Source: Panaeolus papilionaceus
Lineage: Eukaryota; Basidiomycota; Agaricomycetes; Agaricales
Assembly: GCA_015501605.1 (NCBI GenBank)
Contig: JADNRZ010000033.1
Location: forward strand, 276,824-340,823
Length of the DNA: 64,000 bases
Direction: 5' to 3'
How positions within the stretch are numbered: the first letter of the stretch is position 1; each line of letters opens with the position of its first letter. This document shows, piece after piece, positions 55,601-64,000 of this stretch. The notes beneath the pieces were generated by a model. That model saw only the letters and a program-made list of their open reading frames with translations, was not told the DNA's origin and did not search any database. Both the position numbers and the translations under genes were made by a program.

Positions 55601-57167
55601 ATCCCCCGACTACGGGGCCTCTCTCGCGAAGAACCAAGAGAGAAGACCGAATACATACAGGGAAGTTGTGTACGAAATGATCCCAAGGTGCGAATCTGCC
55701 ACTCGATTTCTCTGGTCTGGGTGCAGCCAATTTCAATCGAGAAAGTGTGAACTTACCTATGATTGTCTATAGATATAGAGGATACGTATTATATGTAATC
55801 CTATCATGTGATTACAACGCTCTTATATGCGCTCGCGCGCATATCTTCCTTTCCTTAGTCTTATCATCGTCGCTACCATTTGTATTCATTACTCGCCGTG
55901 TTCACGCGTTTACAGAATATAGCGATTGCCTGTTCATTTCTCTGTGCAATCGCTTCAGTGTTTCCTGCGTTGCCTGCAGGTTTCCATTATAGTGTCAATG
56001 AACGATGACATCTTGCCTGTGCCTGCTGTTGCCGTTAATCTCTATCCGCTCTCCGTCGCTGATTTAGGAACAAAGCTCACTTAAGCCTGCTAAAAATATA
56101 TAATGACTCTTGGATTCCTCGATTAGTGCTCTGACAGTTAATAACCGTCGGATTTGACAAGGGAGACATGCCGTGCATCAGCCTGCACAGCCTGGCTGGG
56201 AATCTAGTACAGCAGTTGTCGTTGGTCACCCACGATCTCCGTAACGGCTTTTGATCAAGTGGTATATATATCACTTCGTTTGGGTGGAGGGGGCAGATCG
56301 GAAGGGTTAGGAGACAATATCGGTTATGGTGCGAGCGTTCCGACGGGCTGCCCTATCCGCTTTGGGTGAACTAGACTCTTGGTCGCCGCGCTCCCACGAC
56401 GCCTCGTCTTGTTCCGACTGCTCGCCCTGTATCACGATGGGGTCCTTCTTTCTTAACTCGTTAATTAGGAGTCGACGTAGACTACAAAGGGTTTCATTTA
56501 AATTAACGAGGACGTGAGCGTCATGTGAGCGTACGCACTACCAACAGGCTTGAGCGTACTACTGGGCGCCTTTTTCTTGCTTGAGGATCAATGAATGCAC
56601 TTTAAAATTTGGGTACACTGATTGCAATCTTCTACTTGTAAGGGCGGGATCTAAACATTCAAGTTATTTCTACTCAAAATCCTCTCTATTTAGGAAATGC
56701 GATGTTACCGAGTTTTGAAGTTGACGGCTTTGACAATGATACTTCATCAGCAGGTGTATTTGGATTGGTGCCTGCCACATGCAACATTAAATTTGGTCAA
56801 GCCAGAAAATTTTTCGTGGATGGCTTCTGATAACACGATCGAGGTCTCTTCAGTCGGATCTAGTCAGTGCTGGGCAAGTCTGAGCTCAGCAGGTCTTGCA
56901 TACTCATGCCAGCCCCTGTCCTGCGTCCAGGACCATGCAGACTGTCAACGTTTCGCCTAGGTCTGTACTCTGTAAAACGATGCCAATCTTTTTTTGTTAC
57001 CACTTCCCTGGGCTGCAATTTAAGGACATCCAAAAAATGGTTATCGCTCTCACACACATCCTTTTAGTCCGACTTGTGACTAGTTGGAAATGAAAAAGCT
57101 TGGCGGGCGTGTATTCACTTCGAATGGCTTCATGCCTATACAACAAGGGAAACGACTCGAACCAAGG
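55601..57167. other. No gene recognised
   Basis: Only short frames are present, with nothing matching known families. The right end leads into the promoter of peptide gene 4. Confidence 0.4.
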
Positions 57168-57176
57168 TATATAAAG
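57168..57176 (+). promoter_or_regulatory. TATA box of peptide gene 4
   Basis: TATATAAAG, 77 nt upstream of the ATG at 57254. Confidence 0.55.
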
Positions 57177-57253
57177 GACCTCAGTGCGCACCCTTAGTCC
57201 CCAGCGTCGCATTAGACTCTACTCTCCCCGGGAATCAGTACTTGCACCGCACC

Positions 57254-57509
57254 ATGAGGTATAATTTATTCATCCCTCAGCTATTCCTTACCTTCATTGT
57301 GCTCTTTCCCTCGCTGGCATCACCTTCACCCATCCCTGAGGGTGATGACTGTCCTGACATGAGCCAAGACAGGCGCCGAGGACTCGAGGGTAAGGTTACA
57401 TGCTTATTATCATCACGTCAGTTTACTGATGAACTTTGCCGAAACGGCATATGCAGTCATTGATCTTATCGTCAATCCAGCAATTTCGGGGTGTATGGCA
57501 CCTCTCTGA
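57254..57509 (+). CDS. Small secreted peptide precursor 4, divergent (62 aa)
   Basis: Exon 1 is 57254-57389, exon 2 is 57457-57509 (53 nt), intron 67 nt with a GTAAGG donor, phase 1 as in the others. The signal peptide covers about residues 1-23. SPSPIPEGDDC and the tribasic DRRR site follow. The spliced C-terminus is VIDLIVNPAISGCMAPL, which keeps the Ile-x-Ile/Val, Asn/Asp-Pro, Cys and terminal Leu of the other members with two extra residues before the Cys. The architecture makes it a family member, but it is diverged enough to give a different product. It lies 2.7 kb upstream of the UstYa-like gene's start, in divergent orientation. Confidence 0.65.
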
Positions 57510-58524
57510 AAGGCCCATTCTACGCGACGTGAGTATTTGTGTGTTATCGGGACCTGGAGTCTCATAGTACTTAAGTCATAGAAAATATTTCCGGCATACG
57601 ATTCAGAATTTATGCCAGCGCCTGTGTTGTAGAATGTATTAACATAAGCAAATGACAGTCCCTGTGAAATGAAGGTAGTTGGATTTCTCATTTGTGTATA
57701 AGCCACATTTATCCTGTCGGAGCCCATCATTCTCTTTCAGTAGGCAGTACGATATCTTAGCGTTAATCAACTTATCAACCTGGGCGCCCATTAAAGGGCG
57801 TACGCGTATTGCGGTGTTCCCAGGAAAATCTGCGAAGTATGCCCTGTTACAGTTCACGCTGATGTTGGCTCATTCTCACTACTCTAATACAGATACGCAC
57901 ATCTCCTGAGTCTTCTTCAAAGCTAGAACTTGTATTTATGTTTCATGAGTGAAGGATAATGGTTCGAGCTGATATCCCAATTACATATCAAGTTCGGTTT
58001 AATAACCCCCTCAAAAAATCAAAGAAGGTGCCTGTGGTTGAACCAAAGATTCTCATCTGCTGGTTTGCTGGCTTGTAAGTTGTATAGGATCGCTCTCAAA
58101 AGGCGGAGCAGCCGCGGTGGAAGAAGGGCAAGTAAGATAACAATACTGGAGCAACAGAAATGGTTGAGCTTCATTGTGTATAGGGTGCAAAGGGAGGTCG
58201 ATCAGGCGCATTCAATAGGAAGTTGGGAGGATTTAGGGGTTGTCATGATTCTCCAAATTACGACTGCATTGAGTGAGAAAAACCATGAGTGGTTGCAGCG
58301 CAGTCTCACCCTAAGAAGTTCACAAACTCAGTATTATGTATCCATGCGCAGCTCAATCCGAGGCTTCTCTCCTTATTTAGCGTTCAGTTTCGATTACACC
58401 TTACTTCAGTACTAAGCCTATTCTTGCTATCTTTCAATGAGGCCACTCGGACAATATGGATCTTTTTACCTATTTTAATTATTGGCAGACAAGTTCCTTT
58501 CCCTGGACTTTTGTCCCACGCGGT
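57510..58524. other. No gene recognised
   Basis: Open frames here (for example 58038-58415) have no signature and no good splice partners. Confidence 0.4.
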
Positions 58525-58802
58525 CTACGGTGTTCCGTAGATGCAAGGTCAACTCGACATTTCGCTTTGGCTCCCGAACTTTGTTGGTTCCTCGTCGGCT
58601 CCCATGCTGCCTCATGCTATCCTTAATCATCATGTCGATAAATGCATGTTCTACACTAGTACCAGAATCCATATGATGATGATTAAGGATAGGGGTGTGA
58701 GAGAGAGGCACATGATGCAGCATGGGAGCCGACGAGGAACCAACAAAGTTCGGGAGCCAAAGCGAAATGTCGAGTTGACCTGGCGTCTACGGAACACCGT
58801 AG
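58525..58802. mobile_element. 278-bp MITE with ~110-bp inverted arms
   Basis: The arms start CTACGGTGTTCCGTAGA on both ends and stay nearly identical through GTCAACTCGACATTTCGCTT and GGTTCCTCGTCGGCTCCCAT. CGGT occurs directly outside both ends (58521-58524 and 58803-58806) and is probably a 4-bp target duplication. It has no coding capacity. The first 16 bases are themselves a short hairpin (CTACGG/CCGTAG). A half relic lies at 5272-5411. Confidence 0.85.
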
Positions 58803-58872
58803 CGGTCACGGACAATGCACGATTAAACTTGGCTCTGAGACCATCCAAGTCCGTCTTCTAGTCAGCGCAACG

Positions 58873-59045
58873 ATGAAAACGATCTAGCACTTCTCAAATA
58901 TTTGCCTCATTGCTCTTCTTCTCCTTGCATCAGTCGCCCTTTCTTTAGCCATACCCGTTCCTCAATCATGTGATACCGACCACGGGCATCGAGCATGCTG
59001 CATAGGTGATAATCAAGTGGTGAATTTAGCTGTTACATCTCCGAT
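58873..59045 (+). pseudogene. Peptide precursor 5, pseudogene
   Basis: This aligns closely with precursor 3 from its leader into the intron, but codon 5 is TAG (58885-58887) where precursor 3 has Gln. The signal core LIALLLLASVAL and IPVPQSC remain. The dibasic site is changed to Gly-His/His-Arg, and the second exon is not recognisable before the 41-bp minisatellite that starts at 59150. The upstream promoter region is interrupted 70 bp before the ATG by the MITE ending at 58802, and no good TATA box remains. Confidence 0.75.
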
Positions 59046-59149
59046 CTGACATTTGATTATGGTGCGCCTTCTGCACATTTATTACCTATGACCCAATGTT
59101 TGATGTATCAGTATGCAGGCACTATCTACACCCTATCGTAGCGCTGGGG

Positions 59150-59490
59150 GTGGCACAACCTTCGAAGTTGTGCCTAATTTCCCGAACATTTGTGGCACAA
59201 CCTTCGAAGGTTGCGCCTAATACCTCGAACATTTGTGGCACAACTTCGAAGTTGCGCCTAATCTCTCGAACATTTGTGGCACAACTTCGAAGTTGCGCCT
59301 AATCTCTCGAAAAATCGTGGCACAACTTCGAGGTTGCGCCTAATTCCGCAAAGATTTGTGGCACAACTTCGAGGTTGCGCCTAATCCCTCGAAAAATCGT
59401 GGCACAACTTCGAGGTTGCGCCTAATTTCTCGAACATTTGTGGCACAACTTCGAAGTTGCGCCTAATTTCGCAAAGATTTGTGGCACAAC
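59150..59490. repeat. Minisatellite of ~41-bp units, 8 full copies plus one partial
   Basis: Each unit begins GTGGCACAAC, carries the perfect 14-bp palindrome CAACTTCGAAGTTG or a near variant, then GCGCCTAATyyCTCGAACATTT. The units start at about 59150, 59192, 59237, 59278, 59319, 59360, 59400 and 59441, with a partial ninth at 59481. Small differences among units (AACATTT, AAAAATC, AAAGATTT) alternate, so higher-order duplication is possible. Confidence 0.9.
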
Positions 59491-60219
59491 CTGTCAGGAT
59501 TGACACAAGTACGCTACCACTCTCGACGGTTACCCCTCAATGTAGCAAAGCGGGTCCTATTCTACAAAAGCTTGAACTAATAAGAAGTGTTAATAAACAT
59601 TGCCATGAAGGGCGTGCCGACTGAGTTTTAAACCGGCAACGCGGCATCACGGCCATATCGGCAGGCCTGATGCGATCATGAATTCAATTCTGATGAGATT
59701 ACGGAGGACTGATGCCGCTTCAACTGCCGGGAGATTGCACATCAGCAAATTCAATCCGCTGCTACTACTCAAATCAACAAGCAGATTACAAATGAATGAG
59801 TTATATTGTAGCGACAAAGCACAGAGGAGGGACCAATGAGTAACAAAGGACAAACTCGGCAGACCGAAAGGGGGTGGATGTCGGGTCAGGGTCACAGAAT
59901 TAAGAGAGGAAGTGGTAATTACTAAGCGTGAGGTGCATGGTCGGTGGAGATAGTAGAAAGCAGGGGAAAGGGTGAACAGATTGGGATTGATGAGAGAGAG
60001 GATAGATTATATGGTAATTATGTTAAAAGATAAGGAGTGTGAAGAGGGACGGTGATGGAGGGAAGGAAAAGATCGGGAATTGAGATATTATCGGAGAGAG
60101 CACTATGGCAAGTCTATCATAACGGTAGGGTACTATACGAGGAAGTAATGTAGAAAAGGTGGATTGGAACAGGAGTAAGTATGTCAACTAACCTCGAAAA
60201 CACGCAGAAATGATCTAAT
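59491..60219. other. No gene recognised
   Basis: An 82-codon minus-strand frame at 59647-59895 has no signature. The stretch from 59940 to 60110 is purine-rich. Confidence 0.4.
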
Positions 60220-61642
60220 TCAAGGTGAGCTAGCACGATAAATGGCCTCATCAGGGATATCAGGTGTACAGCCAAAATCATATCCGGGCGGCTCAAGAGT
60301 GAATCCTGAGAAAGACTTATCAAGATCGTATTCAAGGCTTCCTGTGCGACTACCGACTGGATCCGTTTGAGCAGAAGGCGACTCATGCCGATATTCTGAA
60401 TCTTCATCAGAGACTGTTGACGTCCGATGAATGTCAGCACAATATCCGAAATTTAGTCGAGAAATGGAACTCACTATTAATAACTTCTACCTGCTTCTTC
60501 TTTGTACGAGCGGGGCGTTGTGGACCACTGGCGGTGCGTTGTGACGAAGACGCCGTTGGCTTCCTTGACGGCTTGGACCCCTTGGCTCGCTTCGACTTCG
60601 CCTTGGATTGGCCGCGGGTTTGGGTGAAAGGGCTGTCGTCGTCGTCGGAGTTGGATTTGTCAGACTTGCTGGAGCTATCGGTGTCGGAATCAACGGGAAT
60701 CTTTGAGGTTGAAACTAATAGTAGAGTGATCAGCTAGATACTTATCCACTGGCAGAACGTGAAAGACGTACCAATGAAGATGCCGGAATCTTGATCAAAG
60801 CGGCGTTTTGTGATCAACATTCCGATGTTCCTCATGCTAGAGCCTGTATAAGGACCCTTCGCTGGGCTCACAACGAGCTTGTTGTTGTAGGGAGTCTTGA
60901 TGCACGGTAACCATACCCTGTTGTGATGCTCGGCGTCATGGGATTGGAGCATCAGCTCGCAGGCATCTGGCAGGATAGTCTGGATCTCTTCGAAGACCCG
61001 TTCCTCGCTCCAGCTATCATGAAAGATAAAGCCCTCTGGGGAGCGTGCGGCGAAGTTGATGGATGACAGATAAGAGAAGGTTTGCTTGACTGGGATAGGC
61101 TCCTTGCGTATGTTGACCGGCGATTTATACTGATTACGCTCGCTCGCGGAAGATACCTAGCAATCAGCTATTAATCAGAAATGTTGACGTTGATAAAGGA
61201 AAGATAAGCGCACCTTATTAACACCGTTGGGCAAAATCATTACAATCCCTACGCGATACTCAAGAGGGTCAACAATTCGGCGTGCAGTTGGCGCAGCATC
61301 TTCGTCCGAAGTGGTAGAGCGCTTGCTGGCTGAGCGGCGACGTGCCTGTGATGACGGACCCTTACCACCCTGATCATTTGTTTCCTTGCGAGCACCACCA
61401 GCGTCGTTCTTGATCTGGGACTTCAAAAAGTTCTTGAAATTGAAGGCTTCATTTGAACTGGTGCTGGTGCTGGCACTGGTGCTGTCGGGACGCCGAGCTG
61501 GGAATAGATCCCGGAGCGAGGAGGGATGGTTGATTGGCAGACTACCATAGCGGGCTTTCTTTGCGCTAGGTTGAGTTGAAGGTGGAGGATCGTCGTCTTG
61601 AATGGGCTCGGGCGACGCTTTGCGTTTACCGTGGTCAACCAT
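60220..61642 (-). CDS. Four-exon gene of unknown function, probably nuclear (415 aa)
   Basis: Exons are 61214-61642, 60772-61156, 60475-60714 and 60220-60413, with introns of 57, 57 and 61 nt and consistent phases (0, 1, 1). The N-terminus, from the Met in MVDHGKRKASPEPIQDDDPP, is disordered with KR-type nuclear signals (KRK, KKAR, ARRRSASKR). A compact domain (about residues 130-275: DPLEYRVGIVMILPNGVNK, SPEGFIFHDSWSEERVFEEI, NIGMLITKRRF) follows, then an acidic/Ser-rich linker with KAKSKRAKGSKPSRK, and a Ser/Glu-rich tail. I do not recognise the domain. An upstream in-frame extension exists but is low complexity (PSFPHPCPHSLI repeats), so the internal ATG was preferred. Confidence 0.65.
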
Positions 61643-62007
61643 TGCAAAGAGAGGGGAGGGGATGGAGAGAACGAGGGCAAAGATGAGAGAATGAGGGCAA
61701 GGATGAGGGAACGAGGGAAAGGATGAGAGAACGAGGGTGAGGATGAGAGAACGTTTGAAAGAGTGGATGAACACCCAAGGGCAAAGGGCGATAACAAAAG
61801 CTGTTTCCATATGCCACTTTTATACTACAGAAGGTAATCTACTTGGCTAAGATCTCAGACGTCTGTAAAACACACAGGGCTTGTGTCCAAAGTACCGCCC
61901 GTGGTAACCATACATGACTTGGAAGATGAATAAATTTGGTACGCTGAGCTTGTCCAATGGGCAACTCCTCAACTTCGGGATAGACCCCGTCTTCCCATTC
62001 CTCTTGG
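61643..62007. other. Upstream region of the four-exon gene, no other gene seen
   Basis: A 20-bp tandem-like repeat (GATGAGAGAACGAGGG variants) spans about 61660-61760 and produces long false frames. A TATAAAAGTGGCATATG stretch on the minus strand at about 61807-61823 may be the promoter of the gene ending at 60220. Confidence 0.4.
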
Positions 62008-62463
62008 TGTCAGGGGATCTCCTGCTACCTCCTATTCCTTTCCTTATTCTTGTCTCTCTTGTCTCTCCCTTCCCCTATTTCCCTTTGCTCTATTTTATTA
62101 TCTGGACATACCATGGACTCATATATATTATATTACACTCTCCTTTAGTTGTCACTCATTTGTTATTCACTTGTTTCCACTGTTACATAGTCATTCCTTT
62201 GTGTTTCCCTTTGTTTATTCCCAAAGGCATTGTTTGGCATCAAGGCTGATGCCAATGCCAGCTCATCACTTAAATAGCTGTTTCACCTGGGTTTGATCCT
62301 TTACCTCTTTCTCTTTGGATCTCCCCCAGGTGAGCCTACTTCCTGTATTTATGTAGAGCTGATATATACCTTTGGATCTCCCCCAGGACTTGTGTGTGTC
62401 TGAGGTGCCCTTACAGTAGAAAGAGGTCACCTTGGAGACTGAGACTGCATACAGTCTGTTACA
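62008..62463 (+). repeat. Candidate 5' LTR of a second retroelement
   Basis: A TG...CA segment of 456 bp (TGTCAGGGGATC to CTGTTACA) precedes the gag start by about 80 bp, which fits an LTR. A CTTTGGATCTCCCCCAGG block is repeated inside it at 62312 and 62369. The partner LTR is outside the window, so this could not be tested. Confidence 0.3.
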
Positions 62464-62545
62464 TCCTCTGTTCTGCTTCTTCTGTTCAGCTGCATTATAG
62501 ACTCTGTGCTTTCTCCCTCTCCTCTCTTCTCCCTGTCTGGCAACC

Positions 62546-64000
62546 ATGGATCCCCATACTTCACCACCTCCAGCTGCTTCTGTCTCTCTGTCTCAGTTGC
62601 CTTCCCTGGAAGACCAGGTATCCTCCATGCTTGCTCAGCAGGAATCCCAACAGGTAGCTATCTCCCACTTGAGGTCTTCTGTTCTTTCCTTGCTTCATTA
62701 TTTTTCTTCCACTTTCAATCCCTCTTCCCTTTCTCTTTCTTCTTCCCCTTCTTCTTCTCCCTCCCTTGTTTCTTCTACTTTTCCCCCACTCCCTTCCCAC
62801 TCTGTTGGACAGCTGACAGATGGGATACTACACTCTTTAAACCATGGAACTGTAGACAGAAACTTTTCTCCCCCTTCTTCTTTTCCTTTACCTAGTGTAA
62901 ACATGGAACAATCTTCTTCTTCTCCTCACCCTCTTCCTTCTTCTTCTCATTTTATTAGTGTACCTATGGAACACTCTTCTTCTTCTCTTTCTTCTAGTAG
63001 TAATCTTCCTCTTCCCCCCACTTCTATTCGGTCATCCAATAGAGTGGATCCTCCCCTCCCCACTGTCTCTTCTGGTTGCCCCAGTGGAATAGTGTCTTCC
63101 CCTCTCCTCACTGCCTCTTCTGGTTATCCTAGTGGAGTAGTGCATCCCTCTGCCCCTTCTTCTCATCGTCTTGGGACTCCTTTGATGATTGCAGAAAAGG
63201 TTAGGCCAGCTCCTCCTCCCCGGTACGATGGTGATCGTCTCAAGGGCAAAGCCTTCTACAACTCTCTCATGGGTTACTTCAGACTTCGTCCAGATCTTTT
63301 TCCTGACGAGTCCACCATGATTAGTTGGGCCCTCACGTTCATGTCTGCTGGTCGAGCTGCTCTATGGTCCTGCAGGATCTTTGAGCTCATTGAGGAAGGT
63401 TCCTCCCCTTACGCAACTTGGGATCACTTTGCTGAAGACTTTCGCAAAGAGTTCTTCCCCTTGCGTGAGCAGGAAACTGCTGCCCTCATCTTGGAAGGTA
63501 CCTCCTACTTCCAAGGGGATCATTCTGTTGACGATTATGTTGACTCCTTCCGTGACCTTGTTGCTGAAGCTGGCTACTCTGACCCCTCCTACATCGTGGT
63601 CAAGTTCCGTCGTGGCCTCCACCCCTCCATCACTGATCATCTCAGTAAGCGGGTAGCTTCACATCCAGCTCATAACGATCCCTCTGGCTGGTACGAATTG
63701 GCCCGCCTTGTTGCTCTCAACTTGGCTGCTAATGACACCTTCCATCCGCAGCCTCCTCCTCCTGTGCCTAGCCCACTCTCTTCTCTCCCTCCTTCCTTCT
63801 CCCACTTCCTTGACCCCTCCCCTGGTCCTTTGTCTATCCGCACCACTCATGCTCCCTTACGAAAGCCTGTGACAAGTGAAGTCTCTGTGCAAACGCCCAC
63901 ACAAACTCCACCTTGTCCTAAAGTCATCCTTGACTCTCGTAATCGGTATGCTCCTCTGGTTGATGAGACTCCATCTCTCCCAGATGAAGACAAGGTTCCT
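62546..64000 (+). CDS. Retrotransposon gag, truncated by the window edge (485+ aa)
   Basis: The frame is open from the ATG at 62546 to the last base. It starts MDPHTSPPPAASVSLSQLPS, then a Ser/Pro-rich region of about 200 residues. A Retrotrans_gag-type domain follows at about residues 223-395: PRYDGDRLKGKAFYNSLMGY, SWALTFMSAGRAALW, WDHFAEDFRKEFFPLREQET, DDYVDSFRDLVAEAGY and FRRGLHPSITDHL. Next comes a Pro-rich linker that normally leads to a zinc knuckle. This is the capsid protein of a Gypsy-type element unrelated to the one at 6745. No break was seen in the part present. Confidence 0.85.
   Translation, partial: MDPHTSPPPAASVSLSQLPSLEDQVSSMLAQQESQQVAISHLRSSVLSLLHYFSSTFNPSSLSLSSSPSSSPSLVSSTFPPLPSHSVGQLTDGILHSLNHGTVDRNFSPPSSFPLPSVNMEQSSSSPHPLPSSSHFISVPMEHSSSSLSSSSNLPLPPTSIRSSNRVDPPLPTVSSGCPSGIVSSPLLTASSGYPSGVVHPSAPSSHRLGTPLMIAEKVRPAPPPRYDGDRLKGKAFYNSLMGYFRLRPDLFPDESTMISWALTFMSAGRAALWSCRIFELIEEGSSPYATWDHFAEDFRKEFFPLREQETAALILEGTSYFQGDHSVDDYVDSFRDLVAEAGYSDPSYIVVKFRRGLHPSITDHLSKRVASHPAHNDPSGWYELARLVALNLAANDTFHPQPPPPVPSPLSSLPPSFSHFLDPSPGPLSIRTTHAPLRKPVTSEVSVQTPTQTPPCPKVILDSRNRYAPLVDETPSLPDEDKVP

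Noticed and set aside
57413..57730. 105-codon minus-strand frame over peptide gene 4
   Set aside because: It is antisense to the second exon of the peptide gene and shows no signature.
59150..59490. CRISPR-like array
   Set aside because: The units are contiguous without unique spacers, and the sequence is fungal. It is a minisatellite.
61423..61817. Upstream extension and overlapping frames at the start of the 415-aa gene
   Set aside because: They come from a short GATGAGAGAACGAGGG-type repeat; the ATG at 61642 gives a start with normal composition.

Overview
This window looks like a gene-poor, repeat-rich stretch of a basidiomycete (probably Agaricomycete) nuclear genome. The grounds are: short GT-AG introns of about 38-180 nt, fungal chromovirus-type Gypsy elements, a chitin synthase activator (SKT5/CHS4) of basidiomycete type, a NOC4 ribosome-assembly gene, and a UstYa-like (DUF3328) protein. 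No bacterial, organellar, rRNA or intact tRNA gene was seen.

Layout. 1-6.7 kb: no convincing host gene; a 2.5 kb palindrome (2719-5242) and repeat relics. 6745-17032: a complete Gypsy/chromovirus on the minus strand, with apparently identical 363-bp LTRs, a 5-bp target duplication, a very long gag-protease ORF, reverse transcriptase and integrase in successive frames, and an extra ORF after the integrase. 17-22.6 kb: repeat relics, a possible tRNA-derived SINE and a foldback element. 22.6-39 kb: a duplicated segment carrying SKT5 and a small two-exon gene. Copy 1 of SKT5 lacks internal and 3' parts. Copy 2 is split into oppositely oriented pieces and has lost its start codon. Between the two copies lies a second palindrome (29321-31428) with arms of 1034 bp and a 40-nt spacer. 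39-47 kb: three tiny secreted-peptide genes and a 506-bp mariner-type deletion derivative. 47.5-54.6 kb: a membrane protein gene, a broken NOC4-like gene, unrecognised ORFs and the UstYa-like gene. 55-62 kb: a putative structured-RNA repeat, a fourth peptide gene, a peptide pseudogene behind a MITE, a 41-bp minisatellite and a four-exon gene of unknown function. 62.5-64 kb: the start of another retroelement gag, cut by the window edge.

The most interesting system is the peptide family at 40.5-59 kb. Four small genes and one pseudogene share a signal peptide, a Ser-Pro-(Ile/Val)-Pro motif, one cysteine, a dibasic site, a phase-1 intron, and a tiny second exon. That exon encodes most of the part after the dibasic site and ends in a motif such as DPLxCFGGL. 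A UstYa-like gene lies among them. UstYa-family proteins act in fungal dikaritin RiPP pathways, so the locus may be an undescribed basidiomycete RiPP-like system; this is inference. A second candidate is a dispersed element in two good copies and one partial copy, whose stems are kept although their bases differ.
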